A DNA stretch of 35,796 bases from Verrucomicrobia bacterium GWF2_51_19 (GTDB lineage: Bacteria; Verrucomicrobiota; Verrucomicrobiia; Opitutales; UBA12508), in assembly GCA_001831095.1 (NCBI GenBank), contig MIDP01000035.1, positions 1-35,796 on the forward strand. Reading direction: 5' to 3'. The notes below the pieces were generated by a model. That model was given only the letters and a program-made list of their open reading frames with translations. It was not told the DNA's origin and did no database searches. Both the position numbers and the translations under genes were made by a program. Positions 16,789 through 25,154 of the stretch are shown in pieces (position 1 is the stretch's first letter; each line of letters opens with the position of its first letter).

Positions 16789-18774
16789 TAGTTTAAACAT
16801 CTCAATAACCACCTTTAGACTTCCCGACAGCTTGTTCAGCTCTTGAGCGACGGTATGGGTTTTTGAGACGGTGTTAGATGCTTCTTCGGTGCGGTTTTTG
16901 AGGTTTTCGATGTGTTCAGCTAAGTGAGTAGCGCCTGAGGACACTTCTTGAATGTTGCCAAAAATCTCGTTGCTGGCCGTCGCGACCGCTTCCATGTTTT
17001 TAGAAATTTCCTGCGTGGTTGCAGACTGTTCTTCAACGGCAACAGCAATGGTATTGGAGAGCGTCTTGCTTTCATTGACGACACCTGAAATGATGCGGAT
17101 CGCTTTGACAGACACATTGACGTCTTTAATCATTTGATCGATACTGGCCTTGACTTTTCCAGTGGCATCCGCGCTCTTGCTTGCCAATTCCTTGACTTCG
17201 TTGGCAACGACGATAAAACCCTTTCCAGCCGATCCAGCATTGGCGGCCTCAATGGTGGCGTTGAGCGCCAGGAGGTTGGTCTGGGCGGCAATTTCCTTGA
17301 TTAAGTCGATCACTTGACTGATGCTGTGCGCCGATGCCTCCAGTTTATCCATAATCGCTTTAGCCTTGTTGACTTCTTCCGTCGCTTGATCGACAATCGT
17401 AACCTCTTGTGAGCAAATGCGGACCACTTCGCCAATCGACGCGTTCATTTCCTCGGAAGCGGAAGCCACGTTTTTACTGATGTTGTTGAGGTTTTCGCAA
17501 CGTTTGGTAATTTTATTGAGAATCTCTGGAAACGTTTGGCCAATCGCCGTTGCCTCAATCGCCTTTTGCATCATGTCTTCCGTGCCAGACGAGAGGTCTT
17601 CGCTGCTGCTGTTGAGCACTTTGGTCGTGTCGACGAGTACGCGGCCGTTGTCGGCGAGGTTTTGGATGATTTTGTAAATTTTGCCGACAAAACGGTTAAA
17701 CCAGGAAGCGAGCTCGCTCAGCTCATCATGGCCACCACTGTCGAGACGCTTGGTGAGGTCACCCTCTCCTTCAGCCATATCCTTGAGAATGGTAATGATT
17801 TTTTGCAGAGCCGATGTGATCGAGTGTCCAATCGTGATACCCAAAATCAAACCGATCAACATGCTGATCACAGAAAAGAAAAGCGCGATGCGTTCTGCAT
17901 GGAGACGCTCGTTACTGGCACGAGCGGTAATGTCGGCCTTAATTTGCAGACAAATCTCGGCAATGCCGGAACTCTGGATATCGAGAGCGGCCAATAAATC
18001 ATTCTGATGTTTTAGGGTCTTGAGGGTTGGGTCAGCCAAGCCGACAACGGTATTTAAGAGTTTTGTGAGTGTTGCTCTTCGGTCCTGCCACTCCTTGTCT
18101 TTTGCATCATTGAAAGACAATCCAAGATTGTAAAAGACCGTCTTACCTTCGGTTTCGTAAAACTTGTGAAATTTGTTTATGAAAGCCACATTTCCTGACA
18201 TAAGAAAGTCGCTGTACATCTTCGACAGTCGCAACGCAATACGCGCAATATTTTGTGTTCCATTACCGATTTCGACATAGTAGCGTGGGACCTCTTCGCC
18301 CGATATGCCGTAAGTAAAGTCCAACTCGCGAATGCCCTGAATGGTGTCTTGAGTGGCCACGAGGAAGTCTTCAGTGCATTTATCCATCTGCTCGCGCAAA
18401 ACTTTCATTTGCTTGAAAGCTTCTATGTAAGCAAAAAAACCATCGATGTACTGCTTGATTTGAGGCGATAAGGTGTCTTTGACAGACTGCCCTTCAAAGA
18501 CGGAGTCACTCTCTTCAATCATTCTACGAGCCGCGTCAGCATGGTTGATGGTCTTGTCGGCATAAACTGATTCGTGGTAACGCAGGTAAGCTTTTTCAGC
18601 CACTCGAGCCTGCAAAATTTCCGACACGACCTGGGTAACTTGTTGGTCTTGCTTGAGTAAGACCTCCACTTTTTTTTGCAACAAAACCCCTGAAATATGA
18701 TTGATGGAAATAAACCCGATAAAGATTCCCACCAACAAAAACAACTTTGTTCGAATATTTAGATGTTTAAGCAT
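16786..18774 (-). CDS. Methyl-accepting chemotaxis protein
   Basis: This 662-residue chemoreceptor has membrane helix 1 at about 10-30, then a periplasmic helical sensor of about 265 residues with no Cache signature. Membrane helix 2 is near 297-318, the HAMP domain near 319-375, and the signalling domain occupies the C-terminal half. The conserved hairpin tip, including AAQTNLLALNATIEA, lies near 491-512. No CheR-docking pentapeptide (NWETF-like) is present at the C-terminus. Chemoreceptors control CheA and so flagellar rotation. The flagellin gene 5.5 kb away agrees with motility, but no che gene is in the window. The next gene upstream is a secreted Cache-domain protein. Confidence 0.92.
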   Translation of the reverse strand: MLKHLNIRTKLFLLVGIFIGFISINHISGVLLQKKVEVLLKQDQQVTQVVSEILQARVAEKAYLRYHESVYADKTINHADAARRMIEESDSVFEGQSVKDTLSPQIKQYIDGFFAYIEAFKQMKVLREQMDKCTEDFLVATQDTIQGIRELDFTYGISGEEVPRYYVEIGNGTQNIARIALRLSKMYSDFLMSGNVAFINKFHKFYETEGKTVFYNLGLSFNDAKDKEWQDRRATLTKLLNTVVGLADPTLKTLKHQNDLLAALDIQSSGIAEICLQIKADITARASNERLHAERIALFFSVISMLIGLILGITIGHSITSALQKIITILKDMAEGEGDLTKRLDSGGHDELSELASWFNRFVGKIYKIIQNLADNGRVLVDTTKVLNSSSEDLSSGTEDMMQKAIEATAIGQTFPEILNKITKRCENLNNISKNVASASEEMNASIGEVVRICSQEVTIVDQATEEVNKAKAIMDKLEASAHSISQVIDLIKEIAAQTNLLALNATIEAANAGSAGKGFIVVANEVKELASKSADATGKVKASIDQMIKDVNVSVKAIRIISGVVNESKTLSNTIAVAVEEQSATTQEISKNMEAVATASNEIFGNIQEVSSGATHLAEHIENLKNRTEEASNTVSKTHTVAQELNKLSGSLKVVIEMFKL

Positions 18775-18827
18775 GTTTGCAACGAATCCAAGCTTGGCTC
18801 AATTAAAACGATCAACTGAACCCATAA

Positions 18828-18889
18828 AAGACCTGTTGCAAATTGGAGCAGCTCGAAACGAGCTTTTCTCGGCATTTTGCATCGGTCTT
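18828..18889 (+). repeat. Minimal hairpin element B6 (core mostly deleted)
   Basis: AAGACCTGTTGCAAATTG and CATTTTGCATCGGTCTT form class-1 arms around only about 28 bases. That centre contains CTCGAAACGAGCTTTTCTCGG, a relic of the gene-facing B core edge. It lies between the MCP and Cache genes and looks like an internal deletion product. Confidence 0.7.
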
Positions 18890-18898
18890 AAAATCATG

Positions 18899-18935
18899 TT
18901 TCCAAGAGGCAATCTCAAAGACTCCCTCTTGGAAA
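18899..18935. terminator. Stem-loop downstream of the Cache gene
   Basis: TTTCCAAGAGG and CCTCTTGGAAA form an 11-bp perfect stem with a 15-nt loop, 25 nt past the Cache-protein stop. No strong T-run follows on the minus strand, so it may be a weak terminator or a stability hairpin. Confidence 0.5.
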
Positions 18936-18959
18936 ATATATTAATCAGGTAAACACGTG

Positions 18960-19469
18960 TTACTTCATGTAAATGCCACAAGCTGGAATATAATCTTTTC
19001 CGTCGCTACCTTTAACGCGCTCGAAATAGGTATTCTTCTTGTGCAATTTCTTATCACCGGGCTTGGTGTAGGTGTAGTCAACCCATCCCTTACCTTTGGC
19101 TGGATCGTTGGCAATCTGCAGAATTTCTTTTCTGAACAGTTTACCAGTAGGATCTGGGCGATCAACATAGTTGGTGCCGATCAGCTTTGGGTTGTGAGGA
19201 TGGCAGACAACGGTTCCTGTAATATCGTACGCGAAGGCATAGAACTCAGGATTGTCTTTGTTGCAATAGGCTGGGTCTTTTGAATCAACAGCCTTAAATG
19301 CTCCGGGAGCATCTTTTGCTATATGAGCTGCCAAGGTTTGGACCATCTTGATCGCATCCGCATCTTTTGGCTCGAACTCGGCGGCAAACAAACGGCTGCT
19401 CGCCAGGAAGTAAGTCGCGACGAGGCCTAAAGCGACGAGGAGAACTTTGAATTTGTTATTATTGAACAT
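18960..19469 (-). CDS. Secreted single-Cache-domain protein
   Basis: This 169-residue protein has a signal peptide or uncleaved anchor at 1-29 (ending RLFAA). One extracytoplasmic Cache-type domain includes FYAFAYDITGTVVCHPHNPK, then GTNYVDRPDPTGK, GKGWVDYTYTKPG and IPACGIY near the end. This is the pattern of small calcium-channel/chemotaxis ligand sensors. It has no signalling domain. It lies directly upstream of the MCP gene on the same strand, so it could be a periplasmic ligand-binding partner of that receptor (inference). Two Cys (in TVVCHP and PACGIY) could form a disulfide in the periplasm, where DsbD acts. An AAGGA-like ribosome site precedes the ATG. Confidence 0.8.
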   Translation of the reverse strand: MFNNNKFKVLLVALGLVATYFLASSRLFAAEFEPKDADAIKMVQTLAAHIAKDAPGAFKAVDSKDPAYCNKDNPEFYAFAYDITGTVVCHPHNPKLIGTNYVDRPDPTGKLFRKEILQIANDPAKGKGWVDYTYTKPGDKKLHKKNTYFERVKGSDGKDYIPACGIYMK

Positions 19470-19566
19470 ATATATATCCTTTTGATTTTTAAGATTACGA
19501 GCGCTATTGACAGCGCAAGTTCTGAAAGAAAGTGTAATCTCTTTTTTACGAACTGCAAGCAGATTT

Positions 19567-21270
19567 TTAAGACCCGTGTAGAGACCTCAGCGCCTCACTG
19601 ACCATTGAAGCAGTCAATAGTTCTGGTAAAATCAACGGAGGTCGTTGCCTGTGAGGGAAATAGAGCACGTATGTCGGCACTCCATTGCGGCCCAAAGCAT
19701 TCAAGGCCCTAGTGATGTGTTCATCCCGCCGAGTCCAATCAGCACGCATTAAGAGCACTTTTTTCTGTTCAAACAGGGCTAAAACTTGTGGATCTTGCAA
19801 TGTTGTCCTCTTATTGACTTGGCATGTCAGGCACCACGACGCCGTAAAATCGACAAATACCGGCCGCCCCTCTGCCTGCGCCTGTTCTATTTTTTCGACA
19901 TCGAAGGGCTGCCAAACGTCTAATTTTGGGCTCGATGACTCTGTAAAAACCAGCAACAGTGCGACAATGATAGCCATGATCGCCAAAAACTTCAGCCAAT
20001 GGCTCGACCGACGATAGGCCCAAACGGCAAAGCTGATGACAAGCAGCCCCAAAAGCACGGGAATCACAGACACGCCCTGTTCACTCAGGACCCAGAGCAG
20101 CCAAATCACCGTAGCGAGGACGGGAAAGGCCAAAAATTGCTTTAAGGTCTCCATCCATGGCCCTGGTCTCGGCAACAGTCTTAATCCAGATGGGAAGAGA
20201 CTCAGCAACACATAGGGCAGCGCCATACCTAAGGCCAGACATGTAAAAATGAGAAAGGGCAACCATCCCGTATAAAAAAAGGCCGCGCCCAACGCGACAC
20301 CCATAAAAGGAGCTGTACACGGCGTCGCAATGAGCGTCGCGAGGCAACCTGACAGAAAAGATCCCAAAATGCCAGATGAGCCCCGCCCACTCCAAGCAAC
20401 ATTCACCTCTAAAAAGCCCAAAAAGTTCAGCCCTATCAAAAAGAACAGTACCACGAGCACACAGAGAAAGGGCGTCGATTGTAGTTGGAAACCCCAGCCC
20501 AGCTGCAAGCCCCATTGCCGCAAAAGGACCAAAACGCCGGCCAGCACAATAAAGGAGAGCCATATCCCCGCCGCAAAGGCGCCCGCATGAACGCGTACAG
20601 ACTGTCTCCCCTTCGACGCCACGTCTATCAGCGAAACAATCTTGATACCGATCAGCGGAAAGACACACGGCATGGCATTGAGCAGCAACCCTCCCAGAAA
20701 GGCCATTAAAAGGGTCATCCATGGCAGGTTCTGCGTTATTGGCTCTTCTTTTAACAATTCGCCATTGCTGGCACCACGAATCTCAATCTCTGCCGAGCCT
20801 GGAACGCAACTCTCCTTGCAAGCAAGCCAAGTAACAGTCGCCGAAAAGTCAGGTGCCGGCTTTGGCGCGCTGAACTTAGCTTTGACGACACATTGTTTTG
20901 CATAAACACGCGTCATAAGCCCCGCCTCACGCTCCACTTGAGGATCCGGCCAACTTTCACTCAACAGGGTAACGGTTGCCGGCAGGTGCCATTGTATGGC
21001 AGTTGAAAGACCCGTATCGCCAGGCGGGTTCGCGTAAATGTGCCAACCCTCTTCCATGTTCAAATGAACATCGACAGTGAGTGGATCGCCGTGCTGCGCC
21101 GACCAAGAAACGTCTACAGGAGCTCCAAAAGCAGCAACACTTGCGAAAAGAACTAGCCAAGACCGGCGTAAAATGGCGCCAAAATGCGTTTCGCGCTCCT
21201 TGAGGTGCCTCACGTACCATCGTACGCTACGGCAGATCGTACTCGCGCAAAGCCACATTTTTGCATCCAT
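19567..21270 (-). CDS. dsbD: Thiol:disulfide interchange protein DsbD, N-terminus read from a repeat element
   Basis: This protein has up to 567 residues. The N-terminal periplasmic domain has paired Cys in TWLACKESCVPG. About eight membrane helices include the redox cysteines of MPCVFPLIGIK and ATPCTAPFMG. The C-terminal thioredoxin domain has C480-LT-C483. DsbD passes electrons from cytoplasmic thioredoxin to periplasmic thiols, including cytochrome c maturation. The first ~36 residues are translated from element B7. The first in-frame ATGs (21270 and 21258) and a GTG at 21213 all lie inside the element, and no native start remains before the hydrophobic core WLVLFASVAAFGA. The stop is beside AAGACCCGTGTA, a possible arm remnant. 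Confidence 0.87.
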   Translation of the reverse strand: MDAKMWLCASTICRSVRWYVRHLKERETHFGAILRRSWLVLFASVAAFGAPVDVSWSAQHGDPLTVDVHLNMEEGWHIYANPPGDTGLSTAIQWHLPATVTLLSESWPDPQVEREAGLMTRVYAKQCVVKAKFSAPKPAPDFSATVTWLACKESCVPGSAEIEIRGASNGELLKEEPITQNLPWMTLLMAFLGGLLLNAMPCVFPLIGIKIVSLIDVASKGRQSVRVHAGAFAAGIWLSFIVLAGVLVLLRQWGLQLGWGFQLQSTPFLCVLVVLFFLIGLNFLGFLEVNVAWSGRGSSGILGSFLSGCLATLIATPCTAPFMGVALGAAFFYTGWLPFLIFTCLALGMALPYVLLSLFPSGLRLLPRPGPWMETLKQFLAFPVLATVIWLLWVLSEQGVSVIPVLLGLLVISFAVWAYRRSSHWLKFLAIMAIIVALLLVFTESSSPKLDVWQPFDVEKIEQAQAEGRPVFVDFTASWCLTCQVNKRTTLQDPQVLALFEQKKVLLMRADWTRRDEHITRALNALGRNGVPTYVLYFPHRQRPPLILPELLTASMVSEALRSLHGS

Positions 21271-21284
21271 TTTACGCCGGTCTT
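21159..21284 (-). repeat. Family B hairpin element B7 fused to the dsbD start
   Basis: AAGACCGGCGTAAAATGG pairs perfectly with CCATTTTACGCCGGTCTT. The B core has apex CGTAC-catc-GTACG. It begins 20 nt after the fkpA-like stop and its GCGTTTCGCGCTCC side faces dsbD. Its full length is open in the dsbD frame. Confidence 0.88.
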
Positions 21285-21303
21285 TAATCCACCTAGAGCC
21301 TGT

Positions 21304-22269
21304 TTATTTCTTCTCTACAGGCTTAGCTTTTTCGTTTACTGGCGCAGTAACGGGTGTTTTTTCTTTGGCTGACTCAACGACGGGTGCTTTCTCTACCGTC
21401 GGAGCTGCCTCAGGCTGTGGCTTAATCGCCTGAACATCAACGAGTTCCACATTGAATATCAGGGTCGATCCAGCTGGAATACTCGGCAACTTGCTGTCGC
21501 CGTAAGCCAAATCGGCCGGAATGTAAATCTTTGCCTTGCCACCCTTCTTCATCAGGCTGAGGCCTTCCTTGAACCCGGGAATAACAAAGTTGAGACGAAA
21601 GGTCGCCGGCTGGCCACGAGCAATGGAGCTGTCAAAGACTTTTCCATCGATCAGACTGCCTTCGTAATGGACCGTCAGGAGGTCTTTTTCTGTGGGTGTC
21701 GCTCCAGTACCCTCTGTGATAACTTCGTAAAATAGGCCGCTGTCGGTCTTCTTAACTTTGGCATTTTTGGCCAAATTATCTAAAAAAGCCTGTCCTTTTT
21801 CGCGCTGAACCTTCGCCTCTACAGCCACTTTCTCTTCCTTGATCTTGGCATAGGCGTCAGCTTTCTTTTGAATGTAATCTTGCATCTGCGGACCTACAAC
21901 GGCGAGGTCAAATGTTAACTCTTCTTCCTTGGCCGCCTTTTTGATGCCATCGATAAAGGATGCTATCTCGGCATCACTCAGGGCCAAGTCGGACAAGCCG
22001 GCCGCGCGCGTACCGATCATCCAACCGTACATTTCCATGCAGGCCTTGACGTCTACATCCTTTGCGATCTCGATAACAGCAACCTTTTCCTCGACGACCA
22101 CTTTGGGCGCGTCTGCGGACTTAACAGCTGCATCTTTAGAAGCAACGGATTCCGTCGACTTCGCGTTCTCGTTGACAGCAGGTGTCTTAGACGCCTGCAC
22201 GTTTTTACTCTCTGCGCCGCAGCCAGAGGCAACACATACACACAGTATGCTCAAGATTGACTTTTTCAT
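21304..22269 (-). CDS. FKBP-type peptidyl-prolyl isomerase lipoprotein, FkpA/Mip-like
   Basis: This 321-residue protein has a signal peptide with a possible lipobox ending at Cys17 (VASGC). A low-complexity Ala/Lys/Val/Glu stretch runs to about 65, then an FKBP_N helical dimerisation region to about 165. The FKBP domain lies near 170-260 (LLTVHYEGSLIDGKVFDSS, FVIPGFKEGL, IPADLAYGD, STLIFNVELVDV). A Pro/Lys/Glu/Ala-rich tail ends KPVEKK. It is probably an outer-membrane-anchored folding helper for exported proteins; Mip homologues aid host-cell infection in some intracellular bacteria. dsbD follows 34 nt after the stop, across element B7. Confidence 0.88.
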   Translation of the reverse strand: MKKSILSILCVCVASGCGAESKNVQASKTPAVNENAKSTESVASKDAAVKSADAPKVVVEEKVAVIEIAKDVDVKACMEMYGWMIGTRAAGLSDLALSDAEIASFIDGIKKAAKEEELTFDLAVVGPQMQDYIQKKADAYAKIKEEKVAVEAKVQREKGQAFLDNLAKNAKVKKTDSGLFYEVITEGTGATPTEKDLLTVHYEGSLIDGKVFDSSIARGQPATFRLNFVIPGFKEGLSLMKKGGKAKIYIPADLAYGDSKLPSIPAGSTLIFNVELVDVQAIKPQPEAAPTVEKAPVVESAKEKTPVTAPVNEKAKPVEKK

Positions 22270-22351
22270 AGAGGTTGCAGATTGTCGTGCCTTTTTTTTA
22301 AAAGGTCAAGCGCAATGGTTGTTTTTTTAACGCTCGGGGAAATACCTTACT

Positions 22352-22595
22352 AGGCCGATGCAAAATGGATGCAAAAATGTGGCTTTGCGCGAGCATGATT
22401 CTGCTATAGCGGCAGGGCGATCCATCCGGCTTCGCCAATTTTTTTGCGAAATATAAAAATGCATGCATTTTTGTGTTTCGCTTTAAAAGTTTTTTGGAGA
22501 GGGGGTCGGGGAGAGACTTTTTTTCAAAAAAGTCTTTCCCCGTGGCCAGTCAGCGGAGCGCAAAACGCATTTTTGCGCCATTTTGCATCGGCCTT
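22352..22595 (+). repeat. Family B hairpin element B8 with a nested insert
   Basis: AGGCCGATGCAAAATGG pairs with CCATTTTGCATCGGCCT. The B core edges (GGCTTTGCGCGAGCATGATT ... CAGCGGAGCGCAAAACGC) are kept. The apex is replaced by about 130 bases holding the palindrome AAAAATGCATGCATTTTT and the hairpin GGGGAGAGACTTTTTT / AAAAAAGTCTTTCCCC. The right arm overlaps the prfB stop codon by two bases. The interval 22270-22593 contains no gene. Confidence 0.85.
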
Positions 22596-23728
22596 ATTTT
22601 AGCTGTGTTTTCGAACACCCTGCCCTAAGCCAAGCGTCAACGAAAGGCTGGATATCGCCGTCCATGACGGCCTGAACGTTGCTGGTTTCGTGACTCGTAC
22701 GGAGATCTTTGACCATTTGATAGGGCTGAAAAACGTAACTCCTGATTTGATTGCCCCACGCGATTTCACCCTTTTCGCCATAAAAACGCTCTTGTTCTGC
22801 CCGTTTTTCATCTTCAAGCTTCTGGTAAAGACGCGCTTTTAGAGTTTTCATGGCAGTGGCGCGGTTTTTGATTTGGGAACGCTCGTTCTGGCAGGTGACA
22901 ACGATATTGGTAGGCAGGTGGGTGATGCGTACCGCTGACTCAGTCCTATTGACGTGCTGGCCGCCCTTTCCGCTGGAACGGTAGACGTCGACACGGATAT
23001 CGTCATCCTTTATCTCAATTTCGACATCATCATCGATTTCTGCAACGACGTCGACGGAGGCAAAGGACGTGTGACGGCGCTTATTGGAGTCAAAGGGGCT
23101 GATGCGGACAAGGCGATGGACGCCGCGTTCGGCCTTGGCGTAGCCGTAGGCATACGGTCCTGAAATTCGAAACGTGGCACTGCTGATGCCAGCCTCTTCG
23201 CCAGATTGAACGTCTTGCACATCAAGGCTATAGCCACTGCGTTCGGCCCATCGCGTATACATGCGAAACAGCATATCGGCCCAATCGCAGGATTCCGTAC
23301 CCCCTGCACCCGCATGGATATTGATAATAGCGCTGGCGTTGTCGTGCGGACCGCTGAGAAAGCACTGCAACTCAATCTTGTCAATCTCTGCAAACAGCGT
23401 CCGGAGCGTTTTCTCCAATTCTTCTAAAAACTCTGTACCCGCGGGGTCCTTGTCGTCCATTTCTTGCATTAGGTCGACTAGAGCAGAGAGGTCATCGACC
23501 TTCTTTTGAAATTGGACAGCAGGCGCTATGGCATTCTTCAGCTGATTCGCCAGACCAATCGTCTTTTGAGCCTCCTGTGTGTTGTCCCAAAAGCCCGTGG
23601 CCGCCATCAACGTTTCCAGTCGCGCAATCTCTGTTTGCTTCACTGGAACCTCAAAGATACCTCCATAAGTGCCCCGATCGTCGCAAAATCTCTTCTACTT
23701 GGGAGCGTATATCCGATGATAATTGCAT
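22594..23728 (-). CDS. prfB: Peptide chain release factor 2 with programmed +1 frameshift
   Basis: RF2 releases finished proteins at UGA and UAA. The short first frame starts at ATG 23728 and has 25 codons ending RYL. An in-frame TGA lies at 23653-23651, and a +1 shift at CTT-TGA leads into the main frame ([13 protein letters not shown]...). The full product is about 377 residues. The main frame carries the RF2 tripeptide SPF ([10 protein letters not shown]) and the catalytic GGQ (GKGGQHVNR). The recoding site has the usual AGG-TAT-CTT-TGA layout. The start codon lies in an arm-like remnant (GACCGTTGAAAAAATG), and the stop TAA runs into element B8. Confidence 0.93.
23650..23662 (-). promoter_or_regulatory. 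prfB: prfB +1 recoding site
   Basis: The sense strand reads AGG TAT CTT TGA G. The AGG acts as an internal Shine-Dalgarno at the spacing known for prfB. CTT is the slippery codon and TGA is decoded by RF2 itself, so low RF2 raises frameshifting. The base after TGA is G here rather than the C common in proteobacteria. Confidence 0.9.
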
Positions 23729-23744
23729 TTTTTCAACGGTCTTA
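23726..23744 (-). repeat. Arm-like remnant at the prfB start codon
   Basis: CATTTTTTCAACGGTCTTA matches the right arm of A5 (ATTTTTCAACGGTCTTA). The prfB ATG is the complement of its first three bases. No core is attached. It may be a relic of a lost element, or short chance similarity. Confidence 0.45.
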
Positions 23745-23823
23745 CCTTTCTAGTAAAACATAAATCATTGATATATATACTATGCTGCGTGCTTGAGATG
23801 CTTTGGCAAGAAAATTATCGCAA

Positions 23824-23898
23824 TGGCGCCCCCACCCAGACTCGAACTGGGATTAACGGTTTAGGAAACCGCGGTTCTGTCCATTGAACTATGGGGAC
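23824..23898 (-). tRNA. tRNA-Arg (anticodon CCU)
   Basis: The minus strand folds into a full cloverleaf. The acceptor is GTCCCCA paired with TGGGGGC, the anticodon stem is GCGGT/ACCGT with loop TTCCTAA (CCU), and the T arm is CCCAG-TTCGAGT-CTGGG. CCA is encoded. It reads the rare Arg codon AGG. Confidence 0.93.
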
Positions 23899-24008
23899 TG
23901 TTGTTCAGACTAGGTCAACTACGTAAGTAGACTCCTGTCGCTCTTTGGCTTATCCAGAAAACAATTTGTCATCGGCCTTAGGTCTGTTGGTATTCATTTA
24001 GTTAGATT

Positions 24009-24138
24009 AAAGACCCGTGTAAAATGGATGCAAAAATGTGGCTTTGCGCGAGCACGATCTGCCGTAGCGTACATAGACGTACGTGAGGCAGTCGACGGAG
24101 CGCGAAACGCATTTTGGCGCCATTTTGCACGGGTCTTT
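24009..24138 (+). repeat. Family B hairpin element B9 upstream of flagellin
   Basis: AAAGACCCGTGTAAAATGG pairs with CCATTTTGCACGGGTCTTT (one mismatch). The B core is a good consensus copy with apex CGTAC-ataga-CGTACGTGA. The GCGCGAAACG side faces flagellin, 157 nt away. The tRNA gene lies on the other side, reading away. The rest of 23729-24294 shows no gene besides the tRNA. Confidence 0.9.
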
Positions 24139-24294
24139 ATAACAATATTTGAAGTTTTCGCTTAAGCAAGCGGAAAACCATCCGATTCTATGCCTTGTTA
24201 ACGCACTCCGTGCATTAGCAAACAAATACCAATCACATTGGTCCTCGCAACAAGGAAGTTGCAAATAAATAAATACTCAAGGAAGGAGAACATC

Positions 24295-25098
24295 ATGGCA
24301 TTAGTAATCAATACAAACACAACCGCCTCATTGGCGTCAGCACAATTAAACTCAACCAATGCTTTGCTACAAAAAAGCATTAACCGTTTGTCTAGCGGCC
24401 GTAAAATCATCGAGCCGTCCGACGACGCTGGTGGTCTTGCTGTGTCGGTCAAGTTGGAATCGATCATCAAGAGAACCAGTGCGGTACAAAACAACGTCAG
24501 CAATGCGACCTCTTTCTTGCAAACGCAAGATGGCGCTATGGACACAGTAGGTAAGATCCTCAATCGTGTATCAGAGCTGAAAATGTTGTACACCGACGTT
24601 ACCAAGTCAACCAGCGACAAGGCGAACTACGATAAAGAGTTTACACAATTGAAAGCTCAGTTAGGAAACCTCGAAGCTGAAAAGTTCAATGGTGTTAGCG
24701 TATTTAGTTCCAGCAGTGTCGGTGAAGTCATTATATCTGAAGATGGTACACAGAAAATTACGCTGTCTGCCGCAGATATGTCTTCGAAACTGACAAGCGT
24801 AACGAACGCTTCTAGCTTGAACGACCTCGCCATCGCCACAATTACCACAGCGATTGGTGAAGTTGCGGGACTCCGTGCGCAAAACGGTGCTCAAAGCAGC
24901 AGGTTGGCGTTTGCTGGCGACATGTTGACGATTAACAAGACCAACATCGAAGCCGCGAATAGCCGAATTGTCGATACCGACGTCGCCGCCGAGTCGACTT
25001 CGTTCGCTAAGTTTAACATTCTATCGAATTCCGGTGCCGCCATGTTGGCCCAGGCAAACACGATTTCTCAAGTTGCCCTCCGGTTGATCGGTGGATGA
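24295..25098 (+). CDS. fliC: Flagellin
   Basis: This 267-residue filament subunit starts at ATG 24295, 6 nt after AAGGAG. The earlier in-frame ATG at 24238 would add a non-flagellin leader. The N-terminal D0/D1 helices (MALVINTNTTASLASAQLN ... RLSSGRKI ... DDAGGLAVSVKLES) and the C-terminal D1/D0 helices (IVDTDVAAESTSFAKFNIL ... QANTISQVALRLIGG) are complete. The variable centre is short, giving a small flagellin. FliC polymerises after export by the flagellar type III system. No other flagellar gene is in the window. A classical terminator and element A6 follow. Confidence 0.95.
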   Translation: MALVINTNTTASLASAQLNSTNALLQKSINRLSSGRKIIEPSDDAGGLAVSVKLESIIKRTSAVQNNVSNATSFLQTQDGAMDTVGKILNRVSELKMLYTDVTKSTSDKANYDKEFTQLKAQLGNLEAEKFNGVSVFSSSSVGEVIISEDGTQKITLSAADMSSKLTSVTNASSLNDLAIATITTAIGEVAGLRAQNGAQSSRLAFAGDMLTINKTNIEAANSRIVDTDVAAESTSFAKFNILSNSGAAMLAQANTISQVALRLIGG

Positions 25099-25127
25099 TA
25101 CTTAATCCTCTTAACATTAACCACACT

Positions 25128-25154
25128 AAAAGGGGGCCTTTGGCCCCCTTTTTT
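25128..25154 (+). terminator. Rho-independent terminator of the flagellin gene
   Basis: AAAAGGGGGCC-TTT-GGCCCCC is followed by TTTTTT. Element A6 begins directly after the T-run, so this locus has a classical terminator and an element in series. Confidence 0.93.

Noticed and set aside
19500-19560. Terminator after dsbD (GCGCT / AGCGC stem)
   Set aside because: The stem has only five base pairs and no T-run; the evidence is too weak to annotate.
24180-24290. Sigma-28 or sigma-54 promoter for flagellin
   Set aside because: No good TAAA-N15-GCCGATAA match, nor a GG-N10-GC match at the right spacing, could be found by eye.
24238-24294. Earlier in-frame start for flagellin
   Set aside because: The first 19 residues are not flagellin-like, and the ATG at 24295 has a clear AAGGAG site and the conserved MALVINTN start.
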